Assembly: GCA_903834835.1 (NCBI GenBank)
Contig: CAILKO010000057.1
Span: 124,001-188,000 of the forward strand
Length of the DNA: 64,000 bases
From: an uncultured Pseudomonadota bacterium
Lineage (GTDB): Bacteria > Pseudomonadota > Gammaproteobacteria > Burkholderiales > SG8-39
Direction of reading: 5' to 3'
A program made the position numbers and the translations under genes. Positions 16,169 through 24,222 of the stretch are shown here, piece after piece (the stretch's first letter is position 1; each line of letters begins with the position of its first letter). The notes under the pieces were generated by a model. The model was not told the origin of the DNA, searched no databases, and saw only the letters and a list, made by a program, of their open reading frames with translations.

Positions 16169-17409
16169 GCACACGTCCCCCCACCCCTGCAGCCGTCGCG
16201 CCGCTGCTCGGGCCCGAGAATGGCTGGTCGCTTGCCCCGGTTGCACGCTGGCTGGTGACCGAAGGGCGGCGCATGCTCGAGCCCGGCGCGCTGCTCGAGG
16301 CGCTGGCAGGAAAACTGGACGCTGCGGGCGCCGCATTCGATCGCATCGGTTTCAACGTGCGCACGATCCACCCGCAGTTGCTTGCGTGGGGATGCTACTG
16401 GCAGCGTGGTCTCGGCGTGAAGGATTTCAGCGGGCAACATGGTGTGGAGCGCAGCGAGGCCTACTACAACAGCCCGGCCGAATTTGTTCACGCGCACCGC
16501 TCGCTGTTCCGGCGCCGGCTGGATCAGCCCTTGAGCGACACCGACGACCATCGTCTGCTGCACGAGTTGCGCGCGGAGGGCATGACCGATTACGCCGCGC
16601 TGCCGCTCGAATTCGGCTCCGGCGATCTGAACTTCCTGACGGCCTGCACGCGTACCCCCGGCGGGTTCACGGATGACGATCTGGCGCGCCTGGCGGCGCT
16701 GTCGAATCTCTTCGCGCCGCTCGTGGAGATCATCCACGGCCGGCGGCTCACGCTCGGCCTGCTGAATGTCTTCATCGGTCCGCGGATCAGCGAACGAATA
16801 CTCGCAGGTCAGGTGAAGCGCGGCGACGGGGATCGCATCGATGCCGCCTTCTGGTATTCGGACCTGCGGCGCTTTACGGACCTGAGCGAGACCTTGTCCG
16901 CGCATGATTTGCTCGATCTGCTCAATACCTATTTCGAGCACTGCGCGGCGGCGGCGGCTTCGCGCGGCGGGGAGATTCTGCAGTTCATCGGCGATGCGAT
17001 ACTCATCGTGTTTGAAATTCGTCGCCCGGAGGACGAAGCTGCGGTCTGCGGCGCGGCGCTCGATGCCGCGGTCGATGCCTTCGATGCAATTGCGGTCGCC
17101 AATCATCGGCGGCGCCGTGCCGGGCAGCCGGAGATCGAATTCGGGCTCGGTCTGCATGTCGGGACGGTCACGCACGCGAATGTCGGCGCGCCCGACCGGC
17201 TCGCCTTCAACGTTGTCGGGCCGGCCGTGAACAAGACTGCGCGCATCCAGGCGCTCGCGAAGTCGACCGGCACGCCGCTGCTGTTTTCCGCCGAGTTCGC
17301 GGCGCATCTGAATCGGCCGCTGCGCGAGGTGGGGGTGTTCGATCTGCGGGGCCTCGCCGGCACGCAGCGCATCTATACGCTGGCCGATTCCGCCGCCGCG
17401 TCAGGCTAG
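16165..17409 (+). CDS. class III adenylate/guanylate cyclase
   Basis: The 414-residue cytoplasmic protein has an N-terminal region of about 190 residues with no named domain in my reading, and a C-terminal class III cyclase domain. Both metal-binding aspartates are present (FWYSDLRRFTDLSE and FIGDAILIVFE), as is the FNVVGPAVNKTARIQ segment carrying the transition-state Asn and Arg. The start is the ATG overlapping the PspC stop; the frame is open earlier but inside the PspC gene. Its last 9 bp overlap the convergent gene. The coupling suggests a membrane-stress input to cyclic nucleotide synthesis, which is inference. Confidence 0.9.
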   Translation: MSTRPPTPAAVAPLLGPENGWSLAPVARWLVTEGRRMLEPGALLEALAGKLDAAGAAFDRIGFNVRTIHPQLLAWGCYWQRGLGVKDFSGQHGVERSEAYYNSPAEFVHAHRSLFRRRLDQPLSDTDDHRLLHELRAEGMTDYAALPLEFGSGDLNFLTACTRTPGGFTDDDLARLAALSNLFAPLVEIIHGRRLTLGLLNVFIGPRISERILAGQVKRGDGDRIDAAFWYSDLRRFTDLSETLSAHDLLDLLNTYFEHCAAAAASRGGEILQFIGDAILIVFEIRRPEDEAAVCGAALDAAVDAFDAIAVANHRRRRAGQPEIEFGLGLHVGTVTHANVGAPDRLAFNVVGPAVNKTARIQALAKSTGTPLLFSAEFAAHLNRPLREVGVFDLRGLAGTQRIYTLADSAAASG

Positions 17410-18213
17410 CAGTTCCTCCAGGCTGAATCGCCGGGGGATCAGGCCCTGGTGAGATGCGCACTCGAGCGCCAGTTCCAGGCTCGGACGGATCGCCTCGATG
17501 CCGCAGGGCAGGCGCGCGGACTCGGGCGCGCGCAGGCGGCTCTCGCAAAATGCATCCAGAATTGCGTCGGCCCCGGCGCAGTCGCGCTTTGCTGCGGCGA
17601 TATGTACGGCGTGCACGGCGCCCGGATGGCGCGACTGCCAGCGCTGCGTGGCCCCGGCAGGGTCGGGGAACACAGGTTGCAGCCGGGAATCGGCTGGCAC
17701 AGGCTCGCTGACCATGGCGTCGAGTTCGCCCGCGAGCAGCATGTCGTTCATGTCGCGACCATGGACGCGCTCGACGCCCTCCGGCACCCTGAATTCCCTG
17801 ACATGCGGGTCACCGAAAGTCACCCAGTGGAGCGTTGCCGGGTCGACCCCGTGCTCCTCTTCGAGCAGGTGACGGATCCACAGGCCGGGCGTCATGGTGT
17901 AGTGGCGGATGCCGATGCGCTTGCCCGCGAGTTCGCCGGGGGCGAGTGGGCGACGCTCGACGTTGCAATAGAGATTGAAATGCTGGGGTGCGGCGGTCAG
18001 GATGGCGGGCAGCAGGCGCAGCGGCGTGCCGGCTGCGCGCGCAACGAGGAAGGTGCCGAGCGAGAGCTCGGTGAAGTCCCAGGCGAGTTCGCGTACCGCC
18101 GGCAGGAAATCGAGCCGCGTAATGAATTCCGGATCCACGCCCGGCACGCGGATCTCTCCCGCGATCAGCGCATCAGTCATCGGCGTATTGCCGAGATGTA
18201 CCTTCAACCGCAT
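17401..18213 (-). CDS. periplasmic-binding-fold protein, 4,5-dihydroxyphthalate decarboxylase-like
   Basis: This 270-residue protein has the type 2 periplasmic binding fold without a signal peptide. It shows the pattern shared by DHP decarboxylase-like and NMT1-like proteins: FDFTELSLGTFL-like strand (DFTELSLGTFLVARA), GKRIGIRHYTMTPGLWIRHLL and a DAMVSEPVP domain-crossing strand. The chosen ATG gives the normal start MRLKVHLGN; the frame is open another 74 codons upstream but into the divergent gene. A related protein lies at 59.2-60.2 kb in the aromatic cluster. Enzyme versus receptor role cannot be decided from sequence. Confidence 0.75.
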   Translation of the reverse strand: MRLKVHLGNTPMTDALIAGEIRVPGVDPEFITRLDFLPAVRELAWDFTELSLGTFLVARAAGTPLRLLPAILTAAPQHFNLYCNVERRPLAPGELAGKRIGIRHYTMTPGLWIRHLLEEEHGVDPATLHWVTFGDPHVREFRVPEGVERVHGRDMNDMLLAGELDAMVSEPVPADSRLQPVFPDPAGATQRWQSRHPGAVHAVHIAAAKRDCAGADAILDAFCESRLRAPESARLPCGIEAIRPSLELALECASHQGLIPRRFSLEELLA

Positions 18214-18265
18214 GCATGGCTCCCTGTGGCTCGTTCGATGCACCTGCGCTATTCTGCCTGCCGCC

Positions 18266-19114
18266 ATGCCACCTGTCCGACTGTACAGCGCCTGCCCCAA
18301 GTGCCGGCATACGCCCCTGCCCGATGAGCAGGCCTTTCCCGCCGTCTGCCCGGGCTGTGGCGTGATCCTCGCCAAGATCGGCAGCCTGCCGCCGCGTCCC
18401 GTTGCGCAGACCGTGACCGAGGCGACACTCGCCACCCGGCCAGAATCGTCCGCCGCAGGGGCCGTACTTTACGATGTCGACGACGATCCGCCGGTCCTTG
18501 TCCGGGTCCTGCGCTTTTTCTTCCACGTGCCGGAGGAAGTGGACCGCAGCTACTGGCTCGGTCGCATCGCCGGGTTCGTGCTGCTGCTGGTGTGGACGTA
18601 TCTCATCTGGCGCGACATGTATATCCCGGGGGGCGATTCCGGCAGCCGCTTTCTGCACCTGGTGCTCACGCCTTTTCACGAGGCCGGTCACTACCTGATC
18701 TTTCGCTGGTTCGGAAGCTTCATCATGATTCTCGGGGGCACGCTGGGGCAGCATCTGCTGCCGGTCGTGCTCGGAGCGGCGCTGCTCTGGAAGCGCAAGG
18801 ATCCCTATGGCGCGGCGCTCTTCCTGTGGCTGCTCGGGTACTCGATCTCGGACATGGGGGTGTACATGTATGACGCGCTCGATCCGCAACTGATGCTGCT
18901 CGACGGGCGTACCGGCGCGGACAGCGACGGTCACGACTGGCAGAACATCTTCGGCGATCTCGGTCTGCTGAAGCAGGCAGAGCGGATCGGCCTGTTCTTC
19001 GGTGGCTTCGGCAAAGTCGTCATGGCGGCAGGCATCGCCTGGGCCGCACTCATGCTGTGGCTGCAGAAGTCCCGGCTGTCCGATTCGCCGTTCGCGGAAA
19101 CCGATATGAAATGA
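18266..19114 (+). CDS. zinc-ribbon membrane protein with HEAGH (M50-like) motif
   Basis: The 282-residue product starts with a small zinc ribbon (C10-x2-C13 and C28-x2-C31, CPKC and CPGC), then an acidic linker and about five hydrophobic segments. A putative zinc-protease motif, TPFHEAGHYLIF, lies near residue 138, at the edge of a membrane segment as in site-2 proteases. Near the C-terminus a DALDPQLMLLDGRTG and HDWQNIFGDL segment could supply an aspartate ligand. No exact family is recognised. The ATG chosen begins just before the ribbon; the longer frame upstream overlaps the divergent gene. Confidence 0.75.
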   Translation: MPPVRLYSACPKCRHTPLPDEQAFPAVCPGCGVILAKIGSLPPRPVAQTVTEATLATRPESSAAGAVLYDVDDDPPVLVRVLRFFFHVPEEVDRSYWLGRIAGFVLLLVWTYLIWRDMYIPGGDSGSRFLHLVLTPFHEAGHYLIFRWFGSFIMILGGTLGQHLLPVVLGAALLWKRKDPYGAALFLWLLGYSISDMGVYMYDALDPQLMLLDGRTGADSDGHDWQNIFGDLGLLKQAERIGLFFGGFGKVVMAAGIAWAALMLWLQKSRLSDSPFAETDMK

Positions 19115-19139
19115 AGCGCAGCGCAACCACGGAGATCTC

Positions 19140-19865
19140 ATGAACCAGCTCTATATCGTCACCGGCGCCTCGCGCGGAATCGGCGCGCATCTTGTCAGCG
19201 AAATCCTGCGCGAACCCGATGCGGTCGTGCTCGGCATTTCGCGCAAGGCATCCGGAGAAGCGCGCGTGCAATCCGTGCTTGCCGACCTCGCGACGCCCGA
19301 AGGCCGGCGCGTGGCGATGCAGGCCGTGGAGGCGAAACTGCTTGAGCGTCCCTGGGCGAAAGCCGTGCTGCTGAACAATGCGGGCATGGTCGAGCCCGTG
19401 GCCTCCGTCGAGCGGCTCGATCCGGAGGAACTCGAGCGCAACATCGGCCTCAATGTCACCGCCGTGCTCGCGCTGATGCATGCCTTCCTCGTCGGCTCGA
19501 AAGCCATCCCCGTGCGGCGCGTGATCAACATTTCCTCAGGTGCCGCAAAGCGCGCCTACTACGGCTGGGCCGCCTACTGCGGCGCCAAATCCGCCGTCGA
19601 TGCCGCCTCGGCCATCGCCGCGCTCGAAGCCGAGCAGGACGGCTCCGGCGTTGTCGTCACGAGCCTCGCCCCGGGCATGGTGGATACCGACATGCAGGCA
19701 CTGTTGCGCGGCGTGGATGAAGCGCTGTTCCCGCATTCCACCCAGTTCAGGAAGGTCAAGGCGGACGGCGGGTTGAAGCGGCCGGAGGATGTGGCGGAGA
19801 AGATTCTGCGGCTGGAGCGCGCGGGCAGGATGCCGGCAGGGGTGGCCGCGCTGGGCGAGTTGTAG
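19140..19865 (+). CDS. short-chain dehydrogenase/reductase
   Basis: This is a classical SDR of 241 residues. The cofactor loop TGASRGIG starts at residue 8, the NNAG motif is LLNNAGM, and the catalytic residues are the serine in NISSGAAK and the Y-x3-K of AYCGAKSA. The arrangement resembles sepiapterin/benzil reductase-type SDRs. A GGAGAT site precedes the ATG. It follows the HEAGH membrane protein by 25 bp and may be cotranscribed; substrate unknown. Confidence 0.9.
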   Translation: MNQLYIVTGASRGIGAHLVSEILREPDAVVLGISRKASGEARVQSVLADLATPEGRRVAMQAVEAKLLERPWAKAVLLNNAGMVEPVASVERLDPEELERNIGLNVTAVLALMHAFLVGSKAIPVRRVINISSGAAKRAYYGWAAYCGAKSAVDAASAIAALEAEQDGSGVVVTSLAPGMVDTDMQALLRGVDEALFPHSTQFRKVKADGGLKRPEDVAEKILRLERAGRMPAGVAALGEL

Positions 19866-19977
19866 GGCCGGCATCGAGGGCGTCGCGGCGTACCGGCCTG
19901 TTTCGACATCGGGATTGAGTTCAGGACCCGACAGGCGTAAGGTGCCCCGATCCAATGCGAACTTTGGGAGGGGGAGC

Positions 19978-20967
19978 ATGATCGGATTTGCCGGCTTCAG
20001 TCGGGCTGCGCGACGGTTCGCCGTTCTCGCGTTTTCAGTGTTGGCCACCGTCGCGAGCGCGCAGGACTACCCCGCGAAACCGATCCGGGTCGTGGTGCCG
20101 TATCCACCGGGCGCCGGTCCGGATTTCGTCGCGCGTCTGCTTGCCCAGCGTATCGGACCGATGACCGGACAGTCGGTGGTGGTCGAAAACCGCGCCGGCA
20201 GCGGCGGTGTGCCGGCGATACTTGAAATGATGCGTTCCCCTGCGGACGGATACACCGTCTTCGCGTCCGATCAGGGGCACTGGAGCATCTATCCGGCGAT
20301 GAACAGCAATGCGGCCTATGACCCGCAGCGCGATTTCGCGCCGGTATCGCTCGTCCTGTACGCGGTGCAGTTCATCGTGTCGCGCACATCCTTTCCGGCC
20401 AGGGATCTGGGCGAGTTGATCGCGCGGGCGCGCGCGGCGCCGGGTGAGGTGCGTTACTCGTCCTACGGGGTGGGCGGTCTCGCGCATCTGACGGTCGAAG
20501 CGTTTGCATCTGACCTGGGACTGAAGCTGCTTCATGCGCCCTACCCGGGCGGCGTGCCGGCCATGGAGGCCGTGCTGCGTGGCGATGTGGATTTCTCGGT
20601 ATTGTCCATCGGCCAGTTTCAGCCGCACGTCCAGTCCGGCAAGCTTCGGCCGCTGGCGGTGGTCACGCCGCCCCGGCACAAGGCCTTGCCGAACGTTCCG
20701 ACCATCGCCGAAGCGGCGCCGCTCCCGGGCTTCGAGTTCCCGGCGGTCGCAGGCTGGGTGCTGCGCGCGGGGACGCCGCGCCCGATCATCGATCGACTCT
20801 CTGCGCTCGTGGCAAGGGCGGAGCAGAGTCCGGAAGTGATCGAAAAAATGGAGGGCTTCGGCTTCGAGGCGCGATACAGCACGCCGGAGCAGATGGCCGA
20901 GCAGATGCGCTCGGACTTCAGAAAAATGGCGCGTATCGTGAAAGCCTTGGGGATTGCTTCGCAATAG
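19978..20967 (+). CDS. Bug-family tripartite tricarboxylate transporter receptor (orphan)
   Basis: This is an extracytoplasmic substrate receptor of the TctC/Bug family, expanded in Burkholderiales. The ATG preceded by GGGAGGGGGAG gives a signal peptide (FAVLAFSVLATVASAQ) and a mature protein starting DYPAKPIRVVVPYPPGAGPD, the family hallmark, followed by VVVENRAGSGG and ADGYTVFASDQG. Length 329 residues. No TctA or TctB genes accompany it, so it is one of the orphan Bugs. Ligand cannot be read from sequence. Confidence 0.92.
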   Translation: MIGFAGFSRAARRFAVLAFSVLATVASAQDYPAKPIRVVVPYPPGAGPDFVARLLAQRIGPMTGQSVVVENRAGSGGVPAILEMMRSPADGYTVFASDQGHWSIYPAMNSNAAYDPQRDFAPVSLVLYAVQFIVSRTSFPARDLGELIARARAAPGEVRYSSYGVGGLAHLTVEAFASDLGLKLLHAPYPGGVPAMEAVLRGDVDFSVLSIGQFQPHVQSGKLRPLAVVTPPRHKALPNVPTIAEAAPLPGFEFPAVAGWVLRAGTPRPIIDRLSALVARAEQSPEVIEKMEGFGFEARYSTPEQMAEQMRSDFRKMARIVKALGIASQ

Positions 20968-21024
20968 ACGGCGGGGCGGGGGACTGTCATTTCGTACATC
21001 GATTCAACAAGGAGGGGGAGAGAC

Positions 21025-22158
21025 ATGTCGAAGGTTCCGATGTTGATGCGTAGCGTGCGTGGGGCGCTTGCCCTGGCGGCGGTGCTGTTCGCGGCGAGTG
21101 TGCCCGTCGGGGCGCAGGAAGTGATCAAGATCGGCCTGGCCTGGCCGCTGACGGGAGCGCTGGCCGGGTTCGGCAAGGATATCCAGCGCGTGTTCCCGAT
21201 GGCGGAAGCCGATATCAACGTGAAGGGCATCAACGGCCGCAAGGTGCAGTTCGTGCTCGAGGACTCGCGCAGCACGCCCGAGGGCGGCATCGCCGCATTC
21301 CGCAAACTCGTCGAGGTCGACAAGGTCGTTTCCGTGCAGTCGATCTTCACCAATATCGTAACGGCCCAGATTCCGTTGTCGGACCAGCTGAAGATACCTC
21401 TGGTATCGACCGTCGAGGCGCCCGGACTCTCGGCGAGAGGTCAGTACACCTTCCAGCACTCCGCCGGGTTTGCCAACATCCTGCCGGTACTCTCCCAGCA
21501 CATGAAGCTCATCGGGGCGAAGCGCATCTATGCGTTCTTCCCGGACAGCTCCTACGGAGAACTGCTGAGTCCGCGATTCTCGACCGCGCTGAAGGCAACC
21601 GGTGCCGAGTATGCCGACGCCCGGTTCAAGTTCGGCCAGTCGGACTACCGCGGCAATGCGGCGCGCGCCAAGGAGTACAACCCCGACTTCATCATCGTCA
21701 CCGGGCAGGGCACGGCGGACGATGGCAACCTGATCCGGCAGTTGCGCGAGATCGGCATCACGGTCCCGATCTATCCGGCCGCCAACGTGTACGGCATCAA
21801 GTCATGGCGCGAATCGGTCGGCAGCTACGTGACCGGCATGACGATGGCGGGACCCGATTTCGAGGAGTCCGATCCGGTGACGAAGGACTTCCTGACGCGC
21901 TTCCGGGCGCGTTACGGCGAAGACCCGCAGTATTCGGTCGGCCTTAACTACGACCTGCTGCGCATGGTCGCATCGGCGGTGGAAAAGGCAGGTACCGACG
22001 GCAATGCGATCCGCAACTATCTCGCGAATCTGAAGGACTTCCCGTCAGTCACGGGCGCGAAGGTCTCGATGGATGCGGAACACCAGACGCGCCTGCCCGT
22101 GTTCATGCTGCGGGAGCAGGGCGGCAAGCTGGTGCGCATCAAGGTCGGCGAGAAATAA
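21025..22158 (+). CDS. ABC-type branched-chain amino acid/aromatic receptor (orphan)
   Basis: This is a periplasmic Peripla_BP_6 receptor of 377 residues. The signal peptide (ALALAAVLFAASVPVGAQE) precedes VIKIGLAWPLTGALAGFGKDI, and the family pattern continues with VLEDSRSTPEGGIAAFRKLV and VDKVVSVQSIFTNIV. Members of this subgroup often serve uptake of aromatic acids or amides. It follows the Bug gene by 57 bp with a GGAGGGGGAGAG site, so the two receptors are probably cotranscribed. No permease genes are adjacent. A large palindrome follows its stop codon. Confidence 0.9.
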   Translation: MSKVPMLMRSVRGALALAAVLFAASVPVGAQEVIKIGLAWPLTGALAGFGKDIQRVFPMAEADINVKGINGRKVQFVLEDSRSTPEGGIAAFRKLVEVDKVVSVQSIFTNIVTAQIPLSDQLKIPLVSTVEAPGLSARGQYTFQHSAGFANILPVLSQHMKLIGAKRIYAFFPDSSYGELLSPRFSTALKATGAEYADARFKFGQSDYRGNAARAKEYNPDFIIVTGQGTADDGNLIRQLREIGITVPIYPAANVYGIKSWRESVGSYVTGMTMAGPDFEESDPVTKDFLTRFRARYGEDPQYSVGLNYDLLRMVASAVEKAGTDGNAIRNYLANLKDFPSVTGAKVSMDAEHQTRLPVFMLREQGGKLVRIKVGEK

Positions 22159-22164
22159 TCACGC

Positions 22165-22199
22165 GCGTACGGGCCGTCCGGTCCGGACGGCCCGTACGC
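22165..22199. terminator. perfect 17-bp-arm palindrome after the receptor gene
   Basis: Two exact 17-bp arms (beginning GCGTACGGGCCG) surround a single central T, 7 nt after the receptor stop. There is no T-run, so it is not a textbook intrinsic terminator, but it would form a very stable hairpin in both transcripts between the convergent receptor and Rieske genes. Confidence 0.5.
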
Positions 22200-22256
22200 A
22201 GCGATCGCGACGCGCAGTCGCGCTCGCCGGATCGCCGGATCGCCGGTCAAATACTT

Positions 22257-23456
22257 TCAGTACTTGTGGATCGCCGAAAAGCGCGCACCCACGAAGCTGA
22301 ATCCAAGGCTGGTTTCGCGCGGCAGTTCGATCCACGGGTGATTTTTCGCCGGGTCGCGCAGCGTGCCGATCGGATCCTTGCCCGCCTCGATGCGATCGAT
22401 CTGTTCCAGCAGCGCCCTGCGGAACATGACCACGCCCCGGTCCGAAGTGGCGAGATTCTCCTCGTCATGATCGGTGATGGCCCCCTGGCTCACCATCAGC
22501 CCCATGTCCTGCCCGTTCACGCCCTCCAGATCGGCCGTACCGTCCGGCAACATCCAGGGATTGTCCCAGACCGGTATCTCGGTCTGCGGGGCTGAACCTT
22601 CAGGTGCGGGCTTGGCGTTGTACCAGTACCAGATCGTGTTCGTGTCATCGACCGGCACGCGGATCTGGGCATGCCACCAGTCGTCCTGCACGACGATCGC
22701 GAGCATCGTCGGGAACACCACCGGATGGCCGGTGGTCCACTCCGGCGAGTCTTCGGTATCGCCTTCCCACAGCCGCTTCTTCAGCATGCCGTACTCGAAG
22801 AACTCGTAGTCCACCTTTTCGTGATGGCGCTGGGAGACGGGCTTCAGCCCCTGTTCCTTGCGCAGCCGGTTGGTGTAGCCCATGTGCAGATACTCGACGT
22901 GCAGCGGGTCCATGTTGTTCTCGACGGTCTGGAGCCAGTTGCAGGGAAGCTTGCTGATGCCCACGTCACGTGTCCGGCCGTCCTGCACGAACACGTCGAA
23001 GCGCGGCAGCAGCGGCGCGGGTGAGGGGCCCATGTAGGTCCAGAGCAGTCCGCCCATCTCCTGTACTGGATAGGCCTTGATGCGGATGCGATCCTTCAGC
23101 GTACTGCCGGCAGGTTCTCCGGGCTGGTCGATGCAGCGACCGGCATTGTCGAACTTCCAGCCGTGATACGGGCATACGAGTCCGTCCGGATCCATCAGGC
23201 CGTATTCGAGCGATACGCCGCGGTGCGGGCAGCGCTTTGCGATCAGGCCGTAGCTGCCATCGGGTGCGCGGAAGAGGACGAGGTCCTCGCCGAGCAGCCG
23301 CACCGGCCGCACGGATTTTTCCTTCATGGACGCGGTGGTTCCTGCGGGCAGCCAGTAGGCGCGCATCAGCTTGCCGCCCGGCGTGCCCGGGCCGACCTGC
23401 GTCAGGCGCCGATATCGTTCCGCTGCTTCATTGCGTTTTTCTGTTTTGTCGACCAT
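22257..23456 (-). CDS. Rieske-type ring-hydroxylating oxygenase, oxygenase component
   Basis: This is a mononuclear non-haem iron oxygenase of the phthalate 4,5-dioxygenase/vanillate demethylase group. The Rieske [2Fe-2S] ligands are C76, H78, C95 and H98 (CPHR and CPYH). The catalytic iron motif is NNMDPLHVEYLH, near residue 185. Length 399 residues. The reductase partner is not in the window. It is convergent with the receptor genes and may act on the compound they bind; this link is inference. Confidence 0.92.
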   Translation of the reverse strand: MVDKTEKRNEAAERYRRLTQVGPGTPGGKLMRAYWLPAGTTASMKEKSVRPVRLLGEDLVLFRAPDGSYGLIAKRCPHRGVSLEYGLMDPDGLVCPYHGWKFDNAGRCIDQPGEPAGSTLKDRIRIKAYPVQEMGGLLWTYMGPSPAPLLPRFDVFVQDGRTRDVGISKLPCNWLQTVENNMDPLHVEYLHMGYTNRLRKEQGLKPVSQRHHEKVDYEFFEYGMLKKRLWEGDTEDSPEWTTGHPVVFPTMLAIVVQDDWWHAQIRVPVDDTNTIWYWYNAKPAPEGSAPQTEIPVWDNPWMLPDGTADLEGVNGQDMGLMVSQGAITDHDEENLATSDRGVVMFRRALLEQIDRIEAGKDPIGTLRDPAKNHPWIELPRETSLGFSFVGARFSAIHKY

Positions 23457-23673
23457 GTCTGATACCTCGTTCGAGTGGATTTACAGGTGATCGCGCGATG
23501 CCTCGTCTGTTGCGGCATTCCCGGCTGTCGCGAAGAAGTTCACCGCGAAATGCTAGCAGAGTGATCGTCGCTATCCGGGACCGGGAATCGAGCATGTGTC
23601 TCGCCATGCGCATGGCAAACGGGTCAGTTCACGGGAACCGATCTGTCAGCCTGCGGTTCGTACGTTCCGGCCC

Positions 23674-24138
23674 TCACTCCGCCCGAGCATCCCGCCCGTG
23701 CTCGGACAACTGCGCACCGAACCACCGGTGTATCGCAGTCACGAGCGCCGGATCGCCCGTTCTGAACACGAGTTCAGCGCCGTTCGGCAGGGTGGCGTAG
23801 GAGATCTCTATCTTTCCCGCTGAGGCGGAAAGTTCCTTCAGCCCCGGCATGCCCGCGCCGTGCAGTCGCGCGGGATCGCCGAAGTTTCCCTGGCGGAACA
23901 TGTCGGCCTCGTGCTGCAGATGTTTCTGGATGAGCGGCAGCTGGTTCTTCCAGCGCATGCTCCGGATGACGACGCGCTGCACGCCGCCCGTTTCGGTCAT
24001 GCGGAACAGGTGCAGGGTCTTCTTCAGTTCGAAGGGCATGACCTGATGGCCCGTGTGGTGCACGTGCTCCTGAACGCTCTGGGGCAGGGCGGACAAGGGG
24101 AGCAGGCACAGGGCGAGCGCGATTGCAAAGCGATGCAT
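23674..24138 (-). CDS. small secreted protein of unknown function
   Basis: The 154-residue product has a signal peptide (FAIALALCLLPLSALPQS), then a histidine-containing stretch (EHVHHTGHQVMPF) and a conserved-looking core: HLFRMTETGGVQRVV, LIQKHLQHEADMFRQGNFGDPARLHG, then VFRTGDPALVTAIHRWFGAQ. It looks like a periplasmic or extracellular domain. Proteins of this pattern are, to my recollection, sometimes mislabelled as aspartate carbamoyltransferase; nothing here supports that activity. It is divergent from the MFS gene. A GGAGC site precedes the ATG. Confidence 0.7.
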   Translation of the reverse strand: MHRFAIALALCLLPLSALPQSVQEHVHHTGHQVMPFELKKTLHLFRMTETGGVQRVVIRSMRWKNQLPLIQKHLQHEADMFRQGNFGDPARLHGAGMPGLKELSASAGKIEISYATLPNGAELVFRTGDPALVTAIHRWFGAQLSEHGRDARAE

Positions 24139-24222
24139 GGAAGCTCCGGTCGATGATGGGGGAATGAACTATCATCGGGCGTTCCGGCGCCCAGGCCGAC
24201 CCTCCCCAAACGGAATCTCATT

